From contig UQTI01000072.1 in assembly GCA_900543975.1 (NCBI GenBank), positions 1 to 14,290 on the forward strand: DNA of 14,290 nt, in the 5' to 3' direction. A program made the position numbers and the translations under genes. The notes under the pieces were generated by a model. It had not been told where the DNA came from. It was given only the letters and a program-made list of their open reading frames with translations, and did not search any database. This DNA comes from an uncultured Prevotella sp. GTDB taxonomy: Bacteria > Bacteroidota > Bacteroidia > Bacteroidales > Bacteroidaceae. Positions 1-6,543 of this stretch are shown here, piece by piece (position 1 is the first letter of the stretch; each line of letters starts with the position of its first letter).

Positions 1-12
1 CTCAGCAAAGAT

Positions 13-57
13 TGCAAGCAAGCTTGCATCTCTGCCTTCGGTTTGCATTATCTTTGC
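13..57 (+). promoter_or_regulatory. Promoter with a dyad over the -33 region
   Basis: The -7 box TATCTTTGC (49-57) fits the Bacteroidota consensus TAnnTTTGC. A TTGC at 24-27 lies 21 bases upstream, in the place of the -33 element. It forms part of the right arm of a perfect inverted repeat, TGCAAGC (13-19), AA, GCTTGCA (22-28). A closely related segment, 45 of 57 bases identical without gaps, lies upstream of the gene at 8027. The dyad could be an operator. Alternatively the whole segment could be a dispersed promoter-bearing repeat. The start codon at 88 is 30 bases downstream of the box. Confidence 0.7.
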
Positions 58-87
58 ATAAGATAACCAATAAAACGAAAGAGCGAT

Positions 88-945
88 ATGACAAAAAACG
101 TAAACAAAATCATGGCCCTTGCCTCATGCGGCTTGTTGCTGCTGCTGACAGCCATTGTTGTCAAGTTGATGGTTGGCGTTGACAGCCTGCCCGTCCTGTT
201 CTTCCTCTTGTGCTTCGTCATGAGCGTTGTAGCCTTTCTCTGTTACAACATCACGAAGCGCCGCATGGACGGTGCCTCCTGGTCCGCCCTCTTTGTGTCG
301 AAACCCTGTTTCGATGTCTTGATGCTCATGGCGTTTGTGCCCGCTTATGCAGAAGACAAGCAAGAAGAAGCGTGGTGGCCCGTTGCCGTTGCTGTTTTTA
401 CATGGTGCTCCTTTGATCTGCTGCGCCACGCCCTTGCCCAGCTCACCGCTTGGCGCGAGAAGCGCATGTCGTCGCGCCATGAGAACGAAAGCTGCGCCGC
501 CGATGCCAGCCGCTCAAACGCCGACTATAGCATCGACATGTATTATTCGTTGCGGTTCAACGTCGGCACAATGATGTTCTACCTCTTTCTGTGCTTGCTT
601 CTGAACCTCTTGTGCTTCGTTGTGGGCTTCAACTATCTTGAATTTTTCTACCGCCTACTGTTTGGCTTCCCCCTAATCTTCATCTTCCAGTATCTCATCT
701 TGAAGATCAAGGCCGATGGGAGCAAGCTCTTTGTCTCTGACCCTTTCCGCGCGTTTAAGGTCTATCGCATCAACGTGAACGAGATAGAGAGCGTCACCGT
801 GAGCCGAACCCTCTTGGGCCGCCGCCTCACCTTCTGCTATGGCTATGGCAAGAAGGCCGTGGCCTATCCCGCCGACCTCAACGACGTGACAGCCTATCTT
901 AAGCGCTACCGCATAGCGGTTGATTATGACGACAAGAAACAATAA
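88..945 (+). CDS. Multi-pass membrane protein with C-terminal PH-like domain, function unknown
   Basis: I do not recognise a named family for this 285-residue protein. Hydrophobic stretches suggest about five or six membrane segments, near residues 10-30, 34-54, 73-88, 96-115, 158-180 and 184-207. A polar, Ser/Arg-rich loop lies between about 120 and 155. The last 75 residues are soluble and read like a bacterial PH-type domain: short beta-strand-like segments, then a terminal helix (NDVTAYLKRYRI). Residues 62-116 resemble residues 60-113 of the next gene, sharing an F-x-S-x-P-x-FDV motif and a D-x-x-RH motif, so the two are probably related by duplication. The start at 88 follows a good -7 box at 49-57. 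The gap to the next gene is 21 bases, so both are probably transcribed together. A role in envelope sensing or stress would be a guess. Confidence 0.75.
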   Translation: MTKNVNKIMALASCGLLLLLTAIVVKLMVGVDSLPVLFFLLCFVMSVVAFLCYNITKRRMDGASWSALFVSKPCFDVLMLMAFVPAYAEDKQEEAWWPVAVAVFTWCSFDLLRHALAQLTAWREKRMSSRHENESCAADASRSNADYSIDMYYSLRFNVGTMMFYLFLCLLLNLLCFVVGFNYLEFFYRLLFGFPLIFIFQYLILKIKADGSKLFVSDPFRAFKVYRINVNEIESVTVSRTLLGRRLTFCYGYGKKAVAYPADLNDVTAYLKRYRIAVDYDDKKQ

Positions 946-966
946 CCTTGCAAAAAATCGAAATCT

Positions 967-1338
967 ATGTTCAAGAAAACAAACTCTGTGTTGGCAGTTC
1001 TCTCCTATGCCCTTCTTATGTGGTGCTGTGGCTCCCTTGGCTTCAATGTTCAGCATCGTTACCTTTGGTTGTTCGTGGCCGCCGTCGTCGCGTCTCTGGT
1101 TCTGACGTGGCAGTTTGTCCGTGCCGTCAAGGAGAGCCATCGCGGCACCCCCTCGTTGTCTCATGCGTTCATGTCGAATCCTTTTTTTGATGTTGTGGCC
1201 TTGGTGCTCCTCCCCGTCTACATGCTCGAGTTTCTCGGCAGCGGTTGGCTTCTCTTCTTTGCCCTGTTGATGCTTTGGCTTCTCGTTGACGTGGTGCGGC
1301 ATCTTGTCAACCGCTTTTGCGAAAGGTTCCTTCGCTAA
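967..1338 (+). CDS. Small membrane protein, paralogue of the N-terminal half of its neighbour
   Basis: The 123-residue product has four hydrophobic segments, near residues 8-28, 33-52, 74-90 and 92-112, and almost no soluble part. It aligns with the first 120 residues of the upstream gene product: FMSNPFFDV here against FVSKPCFDV there, followed in both by a P-x-Y, a Trp-led membrane segment and a D-x-x-RH motif. It lacks the last two membrane segments and the PH-like domain. The gene starts 21 bases after the upstream stop with no promoter of its own visible. The simplest reading is a tandem duplication that kept only the four-segment half, possibly working in one membrane complex with the longer protein. 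Function unknown. Confidence 0.65.
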   Translation: MFKKTNSVLAVLSYALLMWCCGSLGFNVQHRYLWLFVAAVVASLVLTWQFVRAVKESHRGTPSLSHAFMSNPFFDVVALVLLPVYMLEFLGSGWLLFFALLMLWLLVDVVRHLVNRFCERFLR

Positions 1339-1342
1339 ACAC

Positions 1343-1440
1343 AACTGCCCCACTTAGCCTCTCTAACTGCCACACTTAGCTCCTCTAACTGTCATACTTA
1401 GCTCCTCTAACTGCCACACTTAGCTCTCTTAACTGTCATG
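1343..1440. repeat. 22-bp tandem repeat, about 4.5 copies
   Basis: Four 22-bp units start at 1343, 1365, 1387 and 1409, with a partial fifth at 1431-1440. Each begins AACTGYCAYACTTAGC or a close variant and ends in a CT-rich tail. Differences between units are mostly C/T transitions. The array starts four bases after the stop codon at 1338, so it is probably in the 3' UTR. 22 is not a multiple of three and no convincing ORF crosses it. Confidence 0.85.
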
Positions 1441-1457
1441 GTTGTTAAGGGCAGGGT

Positions 1458-1520
1458 GGGGGAAAACCCCGCTACAATATGGTTTTCCCCATCACCGTTT
1501 ATAGTTTTTCCCCTTTTTTT
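1458..1520 (+). terminator. Probable terminator with alternative pairings
   Basis: GGGGAAAACC (1459-1468) is perfectly complementary to GGTTTTCCCC (1481-1490), with a 12-base loop. A second TTTTCCCC at 1506-1513 could replace the 3' arm and is followed directly by seven T (1514-1520), the usual layout of an intrinsic terminator. GGGG-AAAA-CCCC (1459-1470) can also fold by itself. It lies after the two membrane protein genes and before the promoter at 1537. Termination is the likely role. A regulatory switch is possible but not shown. Confidence 0.5.
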
Positions 1521-1536
1521 ATTCGCTTAAACAAGC

Positions 1537-1545
1537 TAACTTTGC
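1537..1545 (+). promoter_or_regulatory. -7 box for the exported repeat protein
   Basis: TAACTTTGC matches TAnnTTTGC exactly. No clear TTTG is seen at the expected -33 position, which falls in a T/C-rich stretch. The 5' UTR to the ATG at 1693 would be about 140 bases, long for this window, and it contains the 16-bp purine repeat. Confidence 0.6.
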
Positions 1546-1581
1546 AACATCGAAAGGAGATGATTCTTTTTCAAGAAACAT

Positions 1582-1645
1582 AAGAAACAAGAAACGGAAG
1601 AAACAAGAAACAGAAGAAACAGGAAACGGAAGAAACAAGAAACAA
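1582..1645 (+). repeat. 16-bp purine-rich tandem repeat in a 5' leader
   Basis: Four contiguous 16-bp units begin at 1582, 1598, 1614 and 1630. The unit is AAGAAACAAGAAACGG with one or two changes per copy. An irregular AAGAAAC precedes the array at 1573. It lies between the -7 box and the start codon, so it would be an unstructured purine-rich mRNA leader. It may bind a protein or ribosomal S1-like factor, or it may be a neutral slippage product. Confidence 0.8.
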
Positions 1646-1692
1646 AAGAGATAAGCGACAACATTTCATAACCCGATAAAAAAGAAAAAGCT

Positions 1693-2325
1693 ATGAAAAG
1701 ATTATTCCTTACCATAATGGCCGCGCTGACCCTCACGCTGTCAGCAAGCGCACAGAGACTGTTGGACGTTCGTGGTGAAGCACAATACATAACCGACAAG
1801 ATGGCCCTTGAGCTGGGGCTCACTCCCAGCCAGCGCAACAGCATCTTGCAGCTCAACCTCAACTACCTCGATGGCATAACCAGCTATCGCGACATCGAGA
1901 CCACAGGATGGAAATATCGCAACAAGCACATGAAGGCGCTGCTCACCCCTGCCCAGTGGAAGCTCTATAAGAAATCCCGCTGTTTCTATCGCCCCATAGG
2001 CTGGCACAACGACGCCTACGTTCATTACATCTACGCAAAATATCCGCGCCACAACAGCCACCAGAGCTGCAAAGGGCCGAACAAACATCATTATTGCAAA
2101 GATAAGCACAAATCTCATTGTTGCAAAGATAAGCACAAATCTCATTATTGCAAAGATAAGCACAAACACCGTTATAGCAAAGATAAGCACAAGCCCCATT
2201 ATTGCGAAGATAAGCACAGACAGCCCCAATTCGGCACCCGTCGCAGCGGCCACGGCAACAACAGCAAGGAGGCGATAAAGCTGCGTAAGAAGATGCGAGA
2301 GCACATGCGCTCTGGTGCGCGATAG
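1693..2325 (+). CDS. Exported Spy/CpxP-like protein with Lys/His/Cys repeat region
   Basis: The 210-residue protein begins with a clear signal peptide (KR, hydrophobic core, ASA then Gln; cleavage expected after residue 20), so it is probably periplasmic. Two LTxxQ motifs, LTPSQ at 43-47 and LTPAQ at 84-88, stand 41 residues apart in a predicted helical part. This is the hallmark of the Spy/CpxP/ZraP group of periplasmic chaperones and metal or stress sensors. Residues 132-176 are five nine-residue repeats, consensus SHYCKDKHK, rich in Lys and His with one Cys in most copies, and they could bind metal ions. The rest is basic and ends in a KLRKKMREHMRSGAR-like tail. A long leader with a 16-bp repeat precedes it and a terminator follows at 2444-2478. 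Assignment to the LTxxQ group is inference from motif and spacing; metal binding is inferred from composition only. Confidence 0.7.
   Translation: MKRLFLTIMAALTLTLSASAQRLLDVRGEAQYITDKMALELGLTPSQRNSILQLNLNYLDGITSYRDIETTGWKYRNKHMKALLTPAQWKLYKKSRCFYRPIGWHNDAYVHYIYAKYPRHNSHQSCKGPNKHHYCKDKHKSHCCKDKHKSHYCKDKHKHRYSKDKHKPHYCEDKHRQPQFGTRRSGHGNNSKEAIKLRKKMREHMRSGAR
2086..2220 (+). repeat. 27-bp in-frame tandem repeat, five copies
   Basis: Units start at 2086, 2113, 2140, 2167 and 2194 and encode nine residues each (HHYCKDKHK, SHCCKDKHK, SHYCKDKHK, HRYSKDKHK, PHYCEDKHR). The DNA of neighbouring units is nearly identical around the shared TGCAAAGATAAGCACAAA core, so copy number probably varies between strains by slippage without breaking the frame. 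Confidence 0.9.
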
Positions 2326-2443
2326 CCAAAGGTCCAGGCCCGCAGCAATCGGTTTTGCCGGTCGCACCACACGATGGCCACTACCGAGTGGCGTTAGAAC
2401 AACACACATATAGAATAAACAGAAAATCCGGCAAAAAAGTCAG

Positions 2444-2478
2444 GGAGACGTGTCAACCGCATGGCATGTCTCCTTTTT
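2444..2478 (+). terminator. Intrinsic terminator after the repeat protein gene
   Basis: GGAGACGTG (2444-2452) pairs with CATGTCTCC (2465-2473), nine pairs including one G-U, with a 12-base loop, followed by five T (2474-2478). It separates the exported protein gene from the obg promoter. Confidence 0.75.
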
Positions 2479-2555
2479 ACGTTTTTTAAAGGCTTAGAGC
2501 CCTTTACCCAACAACATTTTTTGCATGTCAATGCCAAAATGCGCGTTTTTTTCCG

Positions 2556-2564
2556 TAACTTTGC
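2556..2564 (+). promoter_or_regulatory. -7 box of the obg operon
   Basis: TAACTTTGC fits TAnnTTTGC exactly. It lies 30 bases upstream of the ATG at 2594 and downstream of an in-frame ATG at 2525, so it argues for the later start. No clear -33 TTTG at the usual distance. Confidence 0.65.
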
Positions 2565-2593
2565 AAGATATAGAAAAAAAGGAAACAAGATAT

Positions 2594-3781
2594 ATGGCAG
2601 AATCTAATTTCGTAGACTATGTGAAGATATATTGCCGCTCAGGAAAGGGCGGTCGAGGAAGCATGCACTTGCGTCATGTAAAATATAACCCCAACGGTGG
2701 TCCCGACGGTGGCGACGGCGGCGATGGCGGAAGCGTCATCCTGCGCGGCAACCACAACTATTGGACCCTGCTGCACCTTAAGTTCCAGCGTCATGTCTTC
2801 GCCGAGCATGGAGGCAACGGCGGTCGCGATAAGTGTCACGGCAAGGACGGCAAGGACCAGTATATAGACGTGCCGTGCGGCACCGTGGTCTACAACGCCG
2901 AGACAGGCAAGTATGTGTGCGACGTGACCTACGACGGTCAGGAGGTGGTGCTGCTCAAGGGCGGCCGTGGCGGCCTCGGCAACTTCCAGTTTCGCTCAGC
3001 CACCAACCAGGCGCCGCGCTTTGCCCAGCCCGGCGAGCCCATGGAGGAGATGACCGTCATCATGGAGCTAAAGCTCCTTGCCGATGTGGGCCTTGTGGGC
3101 TTTCCCAACGCCGGCAAGTCGACCCTGCTGTCAGCCCTGTCGAGCGCGCGTCCCAAGATCGCCAACTATCCCTTCACCACCCTTGAGCCCAGCCTCGGCA
3201 TCGTCGACTATCGCGACCACAAGTCGTTCGTCATGGCCGACATCCCAGGCATCATCGAGGGCGCGAGCGAGGGCAAGGGCCTGGGCCTGCGCTTCCTCCG
3301 TCACATCGAGCGCAACTCGCTGCTCCTGTTCATGGTGCCTGGCGACACCGATGACATAAAGAAAGAATATGAGGTGTTGCTCAACGAGCTTCGACAGTTT
3401 AACCCCGACATGCTCGACAAGCACCGCGTGCTGGCCGTGACCAAGTGTGACCTGCTCGACGACGAGCTGTGCGACATGCTTCGCGAGACCCTTCCCGACG
3501 ACCTGCCCGTGGTCTTCATATCATCGGTCACAGGCCAGGGCCTCACCGAGCTCAAGGACATCCTGTGGCAGGAGCTCAACTCGGAGAGCAACAAGCTGCA
3601 GGAGATCACCGCCGAAGACACCCTCGTTCACCGCGACAAGGACATGTCGCGCTTTGCCGCCGAGCTGGCCGCCGAGGGCGAAGACGACATCGAGTTCCTT
3701 GACGACGACGACGTTGAAGATGCCGACGACATTGAATATCTTGACGATTTTGAATATGAGGAGGACGACCGCGATGAATGA
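2594..3781 (+). CDS. obg: Obg family GTPase
   Basis: Obg is an essential GTPase that associates with the 50S ribosomal subunit and affects ribosome assembly and growth control. The 395-residue protein shows the family layout: a glycine-rich Obg fold at about 1-160 (GGPDGGDGGDGG at 35-46), then a G domain with G1 GFPNAGKS (169-176), G2 NYPFTT (191-196), G3 DIPG (216-219), G4 TKCD (283-286; N is more usual than T at the first place) and G5 SSVTGQG (310-316). The tail from about 363 is very acidic (Asp/Glu in most positions) instead of a folded Obg C-terminal domain, as in many Bacteroidota. An in-frame ATG at 2525 exists, but the promoter box at 2556-2564 would lie inside that version, and MAESNFVDYVKIY is the normal Obg start. 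It overlaps pgeF by 8 bp. Confidence 0.97.
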   Translation: MAESNFVDYVKIYCRSGKGGRGSMHLRHVKYNPNGGPDGGDGGDGGSVILRGNHNYWTLLHLKFQRHVFAEHGGNGGRDKCHGKDGKDQYIDVPCGTVVYNAETGKYVCDVTYDGQEVVLLKGGRGGLGNFQFRSATNQAPRFAQPGEPMEEMTVIMELKLLADVGLVGFPNAGKSTLLSALSSARPKIANYPFTTLEPSLGIVDYRDHKSFVMADIPGIIEGASEGKGLGLRFLRHIERNSLLLFMVPGDTDDIKKEYEVLLNELRQFNPDMLDKHRVLAVTKCDLLDDELCDMLRETLPDDLPVVFISSVTGQGLTELKDILWQELNSESNKLQEITAEDTLVHRDKDMSRFAAELAAEGEDDIEFLDDDDVEDADDIEYLDDFEYEEDDRDE

Positions 3782-4562
3782 CACACCACAACTCAAGACC
3801 TACGACATGGGCGACGGCATCGTCGCCTTCAGCACCACCCGTCACGGCGGCGTGAGCACAGGCACCTCTTATGCCTCGTTCAACATCAACCCCTTCTGTG
3901 GCGACGACCCTGCCCATGTGGCAGCCAACCGTGAGCTGCTCTGCAAGGAGCTGGGCATCGACAGCCGCCACCTCATCCTGCCCCACCAGACCCACGGTGT
4001 GGACACGCGCATCATCAGCGACGAGTTCTGCGCCCTTCCCGACAACGTGCGACAGATGGTTCTTGAGGGCGTCGATGCCGTGATGACCAACGTCCCGGGC
4101 GTGTGCGTGGGCGTGTCCACCGCCGACTGCATCCCCGTTCTTCTCCACGACCCCAAGCACCGCGCCGTGTGTGCCGTCCATGCCGGATGGCGCGGCACCC
4201 TCGCCCGCATAACCCATAAAGCGACAGTAGACATGCGTGCCGCCTATGGCACCAACCCCGCCGACCTTGTGGCGGTCATAGGCCCCGGCATCTCCCTCGA
4301 TGCCTTCGAGGTGGGCGACGAGGTGTATGAGCAGTTTGCTGCCGCCGACTTCAACCTCGACCGCGCCGCCGAGCGTCGCGAGAAGTGGCACCTCGACCTC
4401 GCCCTTCTCAACCGCGAGCTGCTCGTGCAGAGCGGTCTCGACGAGGCCAACATAAGGCTCAGCGGCATCTGCACCTATAACCATTGCGACCAGTTCTTCT
4501 CCGCACGCCGCCTCGGCACCGAGTCGGGCCGCATCTACAACGCCATCATGATCGAGGGGTGA
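3774..4562 (+). CDS. pgeF: Peptidoglycan editing factor / multi-copper polyphenol oxidase-like (YfiH)
   Basis: This 262-residue protein belongs to the YfiH/YlmD family (older name laccase domain DUF152). Members bind a metal with two His and one Cys. They have been linked to removing misincorporated residues from peptidoglycan precursors and to purine nucleoside cleavage; the substrate here cannot be read from sequence. The ligand set is intact: H71 in LPHQTHG, C119 in TADC and H136 in VHAGWRG. The GPGIS loop (170-174) and the C-terminal CTYN...FFSARR segment (233-246) also match the family. The start at 3774 lies inside the last codons of obg (8-bp overlap, ATGAATGA), so translation is probably coupled. 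An in-frame extension to 3447 runs through obg and is not credible. The next gene begins 43 bases on, with no promoter between. Confidence 0.93.
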   Translation: MNDTPQLKTYDMGDGIVAFSTTRHGGVSTGTSYASFNINPFCGDDPAHVAANRELLCKELGIDSRHLILPHQTHGVDTRIISDEFCALPDNVRQMVLEGVDAVMTNVPGVCVGVSTADCIPVLLHDPKHRAVCAVHAGWRGTLARITHKATVDMRAAYGTNPADLVAVIGPGISLDAFEVGDEVYEQFAAADFNLDRAAERREKWHLDLALLNRELLVQSGLDEANIRLSGICTYNHCDQFFSARRLGTESGRIYNAIMIEG

Positions 4563-4605
4563 CGCCACAACCGTTTTGCTACAACTTGAATTGAATTGCT
4601 AAAAA

Positions 4606-5730
4606 ATGAAACTGAGAACAATCATCCTGCTCCTCTCTGCCGTCGTGACCCTGTCGGCCTTCGCTCCCGCCAAGGACAAGTTTTCGGCAGCCGAGCAGCA
4701 GCAGATAAGCATAGCCACCCCAAATCTCTTCGCACAGTCTGACGCGTTCAGCATCGAGATGGGCCTTCTTGGCTCCAAAGAATATTCCTTCCCCCTGCCC
4801 GTGGGCAAGGCTGAGAAGCGTGGCGACAACCGTCTGGCCATCGTCTCCTCTGAGGGCGATGCCGTGAAGGCCATGTTCGACGGCGTGGTGCGCCTCTCGC
4901 GTAACCACCCCGACTATGGCAACGTCATCGTCATTCGCCACTACAACGGTCTGGAGACCGTCTACGGCAACAACGCCCAAAACCTCGTGAGCGTGGGCGA
5001 TGTGGTGACGGCAGGCCAGACCATCGCCATCGTAGGCTCAAAAGACGGCAAGACCTACCTCGACTTCTCCATCATGATCAACGGCGCACGCATAAACCCC
5101 GAGACCGTGATTGGCCTGAAGAGCCACCGCCTGCACAAGCAGACGCTCCTCTGCACAAAGAAAGGGGCGCTCGTTGACGTGCAGACGCTTAAAAAGGGCG
5201 ATGTCGACGTGGCCGACGACACGGGTGTGGACCTCGATGCCGACCCCTTTGCCAAGAGCGACGTCTATAAGCTCGACCTCGCAAACATAGAGAAGGAGCG
5301 TTGGGCCTATCCTCTGCCCGGCGCCAAGGTCATCAGTCCCTATGGCGGCCGTCGCCGTCATGCCGGCGTTGACCTCAAGACGAAGCCCAATGACGAGATC
5401 GTGGCTGCCTTCGACGGCGTGGTTACACGCTCAAGCTCCTATTATGGCTATGGCCTCTGCATCGTGATCAAGCACGCATGGGGTCTGGAGACGCTCTACA
5501 GTCATCAGTCGAAAAACTTCGTCAAGGTGGGCGACAAGGTCAAGGCCGGCCAGGTCATCGGTCTCACAGGCCGCACGGGTCGCGCCACGACGGAGCATCT
5601 CCATTTCGAGACCTCTTTCAAGGGCCGCCGCTTCAACCCCGGCATCATCTTCGACCATGCCAACCGCAAGCTTCAGCAGACCACCATCACGCTGAGAAAG
5701 AACGGCAGCATCTCGTCGGGAAAGAAATGA
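4606..5730 (+). CDS. Secreted M23 family metallopeptidase with a second, degenerate M23-like domain
   Basis: The 374-residue protein has a signal peptide (cleavage near SAFA, residue 20) and two related domains. The C-terminal one (about 232-350) is a complete M23/LytM-type peptidase: H252 and D256 in RHAGVD, H300 in YSH, and HLHFE with H331 and H333. It is expected to bind zinc and cut peptide cross-links in peptidoglycan. The N-terminal one (about 61-170) follows the same pattern (FDGVV, GNVIVIRHYNGLETVYGNN, VSVGDVVTAGQTIAIVG, INPETVI) but lacks every zinc ligand: the HxxxD segment is replaced, SH is GN and HLHFE is YLDFS. It looks like a non-catalytic regulatory or binding copy. It follows pgeF by 43 bases, probably in the same transcript, and repeat cluster A starts six bases after its stop. 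Confidence 0.9.
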   Translation: MKLRTIILLLSAVVTLSAFAPAKDKFSAAEQQQISIATPNLFAQSDAFSIEMGLLGSKEYSFPLPVGKAEKRGDNRLAIVSSEGDAVKAMFDGVVRLSRNHPDYGNVIVIRHYNGLETVYGNNAQNLVSVGDVVTAGQTIAIVGSKDGKTYLDFSIMINGARINPETVIGLKSHRLHKQTLLCTKKGALVDVQTLKKGDVDVADDTGVDLDADPFAKSDVYKLDLANIEKERWAYPLPGAKVISPYGGRRRHAGVDLKTKPNDEIVAAFDGVVTRSSSYYGYGLCIVIKHAWGLETLYSHQSKNFVKVGDKVKAGQVIGLTGRTGRATTEHLHFETSFKGRRFNPGIIFDHANRKLQQTTITLRKNGSISSGKK

Positions 5731-5736
5731 GAAAAT

Positions 5737-6008
5737 ATCTGAACTGTAGCGAAGGTTAATGTTTACATCGCGCTCGTGGTTTTTGAACATTAATTATCAT
5801 TAATGACCCATTAATTATCATTAATACGCGCTTTGCGCGGAATATTGATGTCTCATTAATGTTCAATTAATGATGATTAATGTTCAAAACCTGCGCGAAG
5901 CGCAAAATAAAATGTTAAAACCGCAACGATATAATTGGGGTTCATCTTCAAAAGATCTGAACTGTATCGAAGGTTAATGCTTACATCGCGCTTCGCGCTC
6001 GTGGTTTT
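5737..6008. repeat. Repeat cluster A: GCGAAGC hairpins and TTAATG blocks (inverted relative to B and C)
   Basis: This covers nearly all of the 364-base gap after the M23 gene. A direct repeat of about 50 bases beginning ATCTGAACTGTA occurs at 5737-5784 and 5955-6008; the first copy lacks seven bases of its GC-rich hairpin. Between them are CGCGCTTTGCGCG (5827-5839) and TGCGCGAAGCGCA (5892-5904), and a third hairpin GCGCTTCGCGC sits at 5988-5998. The AT-rich block 5788-5825 is the exact reverse complement of a 38-bp block at 8941-8978 and 10209-10246. The cluster starts six bases after a stop codon, so it should be transcribed as 3' UTR. No transposase is adjacent. Confidence 0.85.
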
Positions 6009-6068
6009 AATTTCTCCAAACCATTATTTTTTTTTATGCTAACCCATCATTAAATAAATAAAAAGCAT

Positions 6069-6077
6069 TATCTTTGC
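6069..6077 (+). promoter_or_regulatory. -7 box of the HipB-like gene
   Basis: TATCTTTGC fits TAnnTTTGC and lies 17 bases upstream of the ATG at 6095. The 16 bases 6065-6080 are identical to 45-60 at the first promoter, but the dyad found upstream there is absent here. No clear -33 TTTG. Confidence 0.6.
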
Positions 6078-6094
6078 ATATTATATGATTAGTT

Positions 6095-6415
6095 ATGGCT
6101 AAAAACACAATGGGCACCAAGTTGCCACGGAAATTGGAACAAAAGATGCAAGTGGTGGGAGAGCAGATAAAGTTGGCTCGGTTGCGCAGGAATCTGAGCG
6201 TGGCTCAGGTGGCGGAACGGGCAACCTGTTCTCCATTAACTGTGTCGCGTATAGAAAAAGGTGTTCCAACGGTAGCCATCGGCATTTATCTCAGGGTGCT
6301 TTACGCCCTGCAGTTGGATGACGATATTCTGTGGCTGGCCAAAGAAGACAAGTTGGGCAAGACTTTGCAAGATTTGAGTCTGAAGACAAGGAAACGAGCT
6401 TCTAAAAAGGAATAG
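6095..6415 (+). CDS. XRE-family HTH regulator, HipB-like antitoxin
   Basis: The 106-residue protein carries one helix-turn-helix of the XRE/Cro type at about residues 20-75 (GEQIKLARLRRNLSVAQVAE, then TVSRIEKG as the recognition part) and a short basic tail. In Bacteroidota this type of regulator is usually encoded directly upstream of a HipA-family kinase toxin, and it represses its own operon. Here the following reading frame, three bases after the stop, is a 13-codon stub whose sequence (MKKLYVYADFDW) looks like the start of such a HipA protein. The regulator is therefore probably an orphan antitoxin kept after toxin loss. It may neutralise or be wired to HipA proteins encoded elsewhere. 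The HTH assignment is firm; the antitoxin role rests on similarity and context. Confidence 0.8.
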   Translation: MAKNTMGTKLPRKLEQKMQVVGEQIKLARLRRNLSVAQVAERATCSPLTVSRIEKGVPTVAIGIYLRVLYALQLDDDILWLAKEDKLGKTLQDLSLKTRKRASKKE

Positions 6416-6418
6416 GCG

Positions 6419-6460
6419 ATGAAGAAACTTTATGTGTATGCCGATTTTGACTGGATATAA
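6419..6460 (+). pseudogene. Truncated hipA remnant (13 codons)
   Basis: ATG at 6419 follows the HTH gene stop by three bases and reads MKKLYVYADFDWI before TAA at 6458-6460. From memory, HipA-like serine/threonine kinases of Bacteroidota of about 400 residues begin with nearly this sequence. Only 22 bases separate the stop from the terminator at 6483, so the rest of the gene is gone, not merely frame-shifted. A genuine tiny peptide cannot be excluded. Confidence 0.55.
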
Positions 6461-6482
6461 TTCCTCAACACCTTATAAACGC

Positions 6483-6516
6483 AAAAAAGGCGTGCCATCT
6501 GTGATGACACGCCTTT
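6483..6516 (-). terminator. Strong terminator, probably bidirectional
   Basis: AAAGGCGTG (6486-6494) pairs perfectly with CACGCCTTT (6508-6516), and inside it CATC-TGT-GATG (6496-6506) extends the stem after one mismatch. On the minus strand the stem is followed by six T (complement of 6483-6488), ending the ferredoxin transcript. On the plus strand a short T-rich tail could end the hipB-like transcript. Confidence 0.8.
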
Positions 6517-6543
6517 ATTATATTTCTTTCTAATCGCCCGCGA

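Noticed and set aside
1741..2409. 222-residue minus-strand frame with repeated hydrophobic units
   Set aside because: It is the antisense of the exported protein and its 27-bp repeats. The plus-strand frame has a signal peptide, promoter and terminator.
2525..2593. N-terminal extension of Obg
   Set aside because: The promoter -7 box lies inside it, and the 23 extra residues precede the conserved Obg start.
3606..4568. 320-residue minus-strand reading frame opposite pgeF
   Set aside because: pgeF is complete with its metal ligands on the plus strand; the antisense frame is a by-product of GC-rich codon use and has no promoter or recognisable domain.
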